A DNA stretch of 7,525 nucleotides from JBEKCP01 sp050014815 (GTDB lineage: Bacteria > Planctomycetota > Planctomycetia > Pirellulales > Thermoguttaceae): NCBI GenBank assembly GCA_050014815.1, contig JBEKCP010000291.1, positions 1 through 7,525 on the forward strand. The letters are read 5' to 3'. Shown here one piece after another: positions 6,802-7,525 of the stretch. Position numbers and translations under genes: made by a program. The notes under the pieces were generated by a model. That model searched no databases. It was given only the letters and a program-made list of their open reading frames with translations, and was not told the DNA's origin. Each line of letters starts with the position of its first letter. Within the stretch, counting starts at the first letter, position 1.

Positions 6802-6877
6802 GAGATACGTCCCTCCCCTTTTGTGTGTCCAACGCAACGTCCCCTCACCCTAACCCTCTCCCGGAGGGAGAGGGGAC
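6752..6877. repeat. Composite palindromic element B (REPIN-like), overlapping a gene end
   Basis: It has the same plan as element A at 3901-4025. The first hairpin is CCCCTCGCCC/GGGCGAGGGG (6755-6764 with 6768-6777, loop GCC), followed by AGGGGGTGAGGGG. The second half is TCCCCTCACCC (6840-6850), then hairpin CCCTCTCCC/GGGAGAGGG (6854-6862 with 6866-6874, loop GGA). Hairpin centres are 98 nt apart, against 97 in element A. The first hairpin lies inside the reading frame of the MetF-MetV gene and the stop codon (6799-6801) lies in the element's core. The second half lies in the leader of fhs and could act as a terminator or attenuator, but its T-tract is poor. Confidence 0.8.
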
Positions 6878-6898
6878 CATTTAACCGCCGACCTCAGC

Positions 6899-6903
6899 AG
6901 GAG
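6899..6903 (+). promoter_or_regulatory. Probable ribosome binding site of fhs
   Basis: AGGAG lies 14 nt before the ATG at 6918, which is longer than usual spacing. No nearer purine run and no better in-frame start is visible, and the protein aligns with the family from its first residues, so the start is kept. Confidence 0.45.
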
Positions 6904-6917
6904 AATTTCTCCCCATC

Positions 6918-7525
6918 ATGACCACCGAGTCGCAGCCTGTGGTTCCCGACATCGAGATCGCCCGCCGGGCGACGATGTTGCCCATCTCCGAGATCGCCCA
7001 ACGGCTTGGCATCGCCGAGGCCGATTTGGAGCACTACGGCAAGTACAAGGCCAAGGTCTCGCTCGACCTGTACCGGCGGCTGGCGAGTGCCCCGATGGGC
7101 AAACTGGTCCTGGTCACGGCGATCACGCCCACTCCGGCGGGCGAAGGCAAGACCACCACGAGCATCGGCCTGGCGGACGGACTCCGCCGCATCGGCAAGC
7201 GGGCGACCGTGTGCCTGCGGGAGCCGTCGCTGGGGCCCTGTTTCGGCATGAAGGGGGGCGCCGCCGGCGGCGGCCGTTCCCAGGTCGTCCCCATGGAGGA
7301 CATCAACCTCCATTTCACCGGCGACTTCCACGCCATCGAACTCGCCCACAACCTCCTCTCCGCGATGCTCGACAACCACATCCACCACAGCAACGCCCTG
7401 GGCATCGACCCCCGGCGGATCGTCTGGAAACGCGTCGTCGACATGAACGACCGGGCGCTGCGGGAGATCATCGTCGGGCTGGGCGGGCCGAACAACTCGA
7501 TGCCGCACGAGGGCGGCTTCGACAT
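6918..7525 (+). CDS. fhs: Formate-tetrahydrofolate ligase (5' part, runs off the window)
   Basis: Fhs joins formate to THF using ATP to give 10-formyl-THF in the cytosol, the entry step of formate into the folate C1 pathway. The visible 202 codons are the N-terminal part of an enzyme usually near 555 residues. Residues 62-86 hold the nucleotide-binding stretch LVLVTAITPTPAGEGKTTTS, with P-loop-type PAGEGKTT at 73-80. REPSLGPCFGMKGGAAGGG (101-119) and VVPMEDINLHFTGDFHAIEL (123-142) are near-diagnostic for the family, and MLDNHIHHSNALGIDP (150-165) follows. There is no frameshift or stop up to the window edge. It lies 116 bp after the MetF-MetV gene on the same strand, with repeat element B between them, so co-transcription is plausible but the element may reduce read-through. 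Confidence 0.97.
   Translation, partial: MTTESQPVVPDIEIARRATMLPISEIAQRLGIAEADLEHYGKYKAKVSLDLYRRLASAPMGKLVLVTAITPTPAGEGKTTTSIGLADGLRRIGKRATVCLREPSLGPCFGMKGGAAGGGRSQVVPMEDINLHFTGDFHAIELAHNLLSAMLDNHIHHSNALGIDPRRIVWKRVVDMNDRALREIIVGLGGPNNSMPHEGGFD

Noticed and set aside
5281..6837. Long open reading frame on the - strand (518 codons) opposite the MetF-MetV gene
   Set aside because: It lies antisense to a gene with clear family motifs. Its product is rich in Gly, Ala, Arg, Asp and His without domains, as expected from the complement of GC-rich codons.

Overview
The window is high-GC DNA (clearly above 60 % G+C in the genes) from a bacterium that is most likely a planctomycete, possibly of the Pirellulales or a related group. 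This rests on the mix of genes (a FloA operon with a third gene whose motifs I associate with planctomycetes, and a secreted HEAT-like protein followed by a Gly/Ala/Pro-rich part) and on the intergenic repeats (TAGCCCG hairpins, TTTGCAA runs, and CCCTCTCCC/GGGAGAGGG palindromes). The taxonomy is inferred from recall, not from a marker gene. All six genes I accept lie on the + strand.

Layout: (1) 1-357 is non-coding. It holds a 26-bp perfect inverted repeat, a second hairpin, an AT-rich TTTGCAA-type repeat, a GC-rich terminator-like hairpin, a pyrimidine tract and a TATAAT box. (2) 358-2709 is a probable three-gene membrane operon: a short NfeD-like protein, the flotillin-like FloA, and a single-pass membrane protein that overlaps floA by ATGA. 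The order resembles yqeZ-yqfA-yqfB of Bacillus, except that the NfeD here has no protease domain and the third protein shows no resemblance to YqfB that I can see. (3) 2710-2914 is intergenic, with a hairpin and two oppositely oriented TTTGCAA repeat blocks. (4) 2915-3826 encodes a beta-hydroxyacid dehydrogenase, probably NADP-dependent. (5) 3901-4025 is a composite palindromic repeat (element A). (6) 4067-6801 holds a secreted HEAT-like protein of unknown function and, overlapping it by ATGA, a MetF-MetV fusion methylenetetrahydrofolate reductase. (7) 6752-6877 is a second copy of the composite repeat (element B), which supplies the last 16 codons of the reductase. (8) 6918 to the window end is the 5' part of formate-tetrahydrofolate ligase (fhs).

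How the genes work together: nfeD, floA and the third gene probably build and tune flotillin-based membrane microdomains. The reductase and Fhs are two steps of the folate one-carbon pathway (formate to formyl-THF, and methylene-THF to methyl-THF). This is the methyl-branch chemistry that can feed methionine synthesis, serine/glycine metabolism or, if the rest of the pathway exists, a Wood-Ljungdahl or reductive-glycine route. No carbonyl-branch gene is visible here.

I found no clearly new enzymatic system. The items most worth a second look are the pair of same-length REPIN-like elements around the HEAT/MetF-MetV gene pair, one of which has been absorbed into a coding sequence; the uncharacterised third gene of the floA operon; and the coupling of an exported HEAT protein to a cytosolic C1 enzyme.
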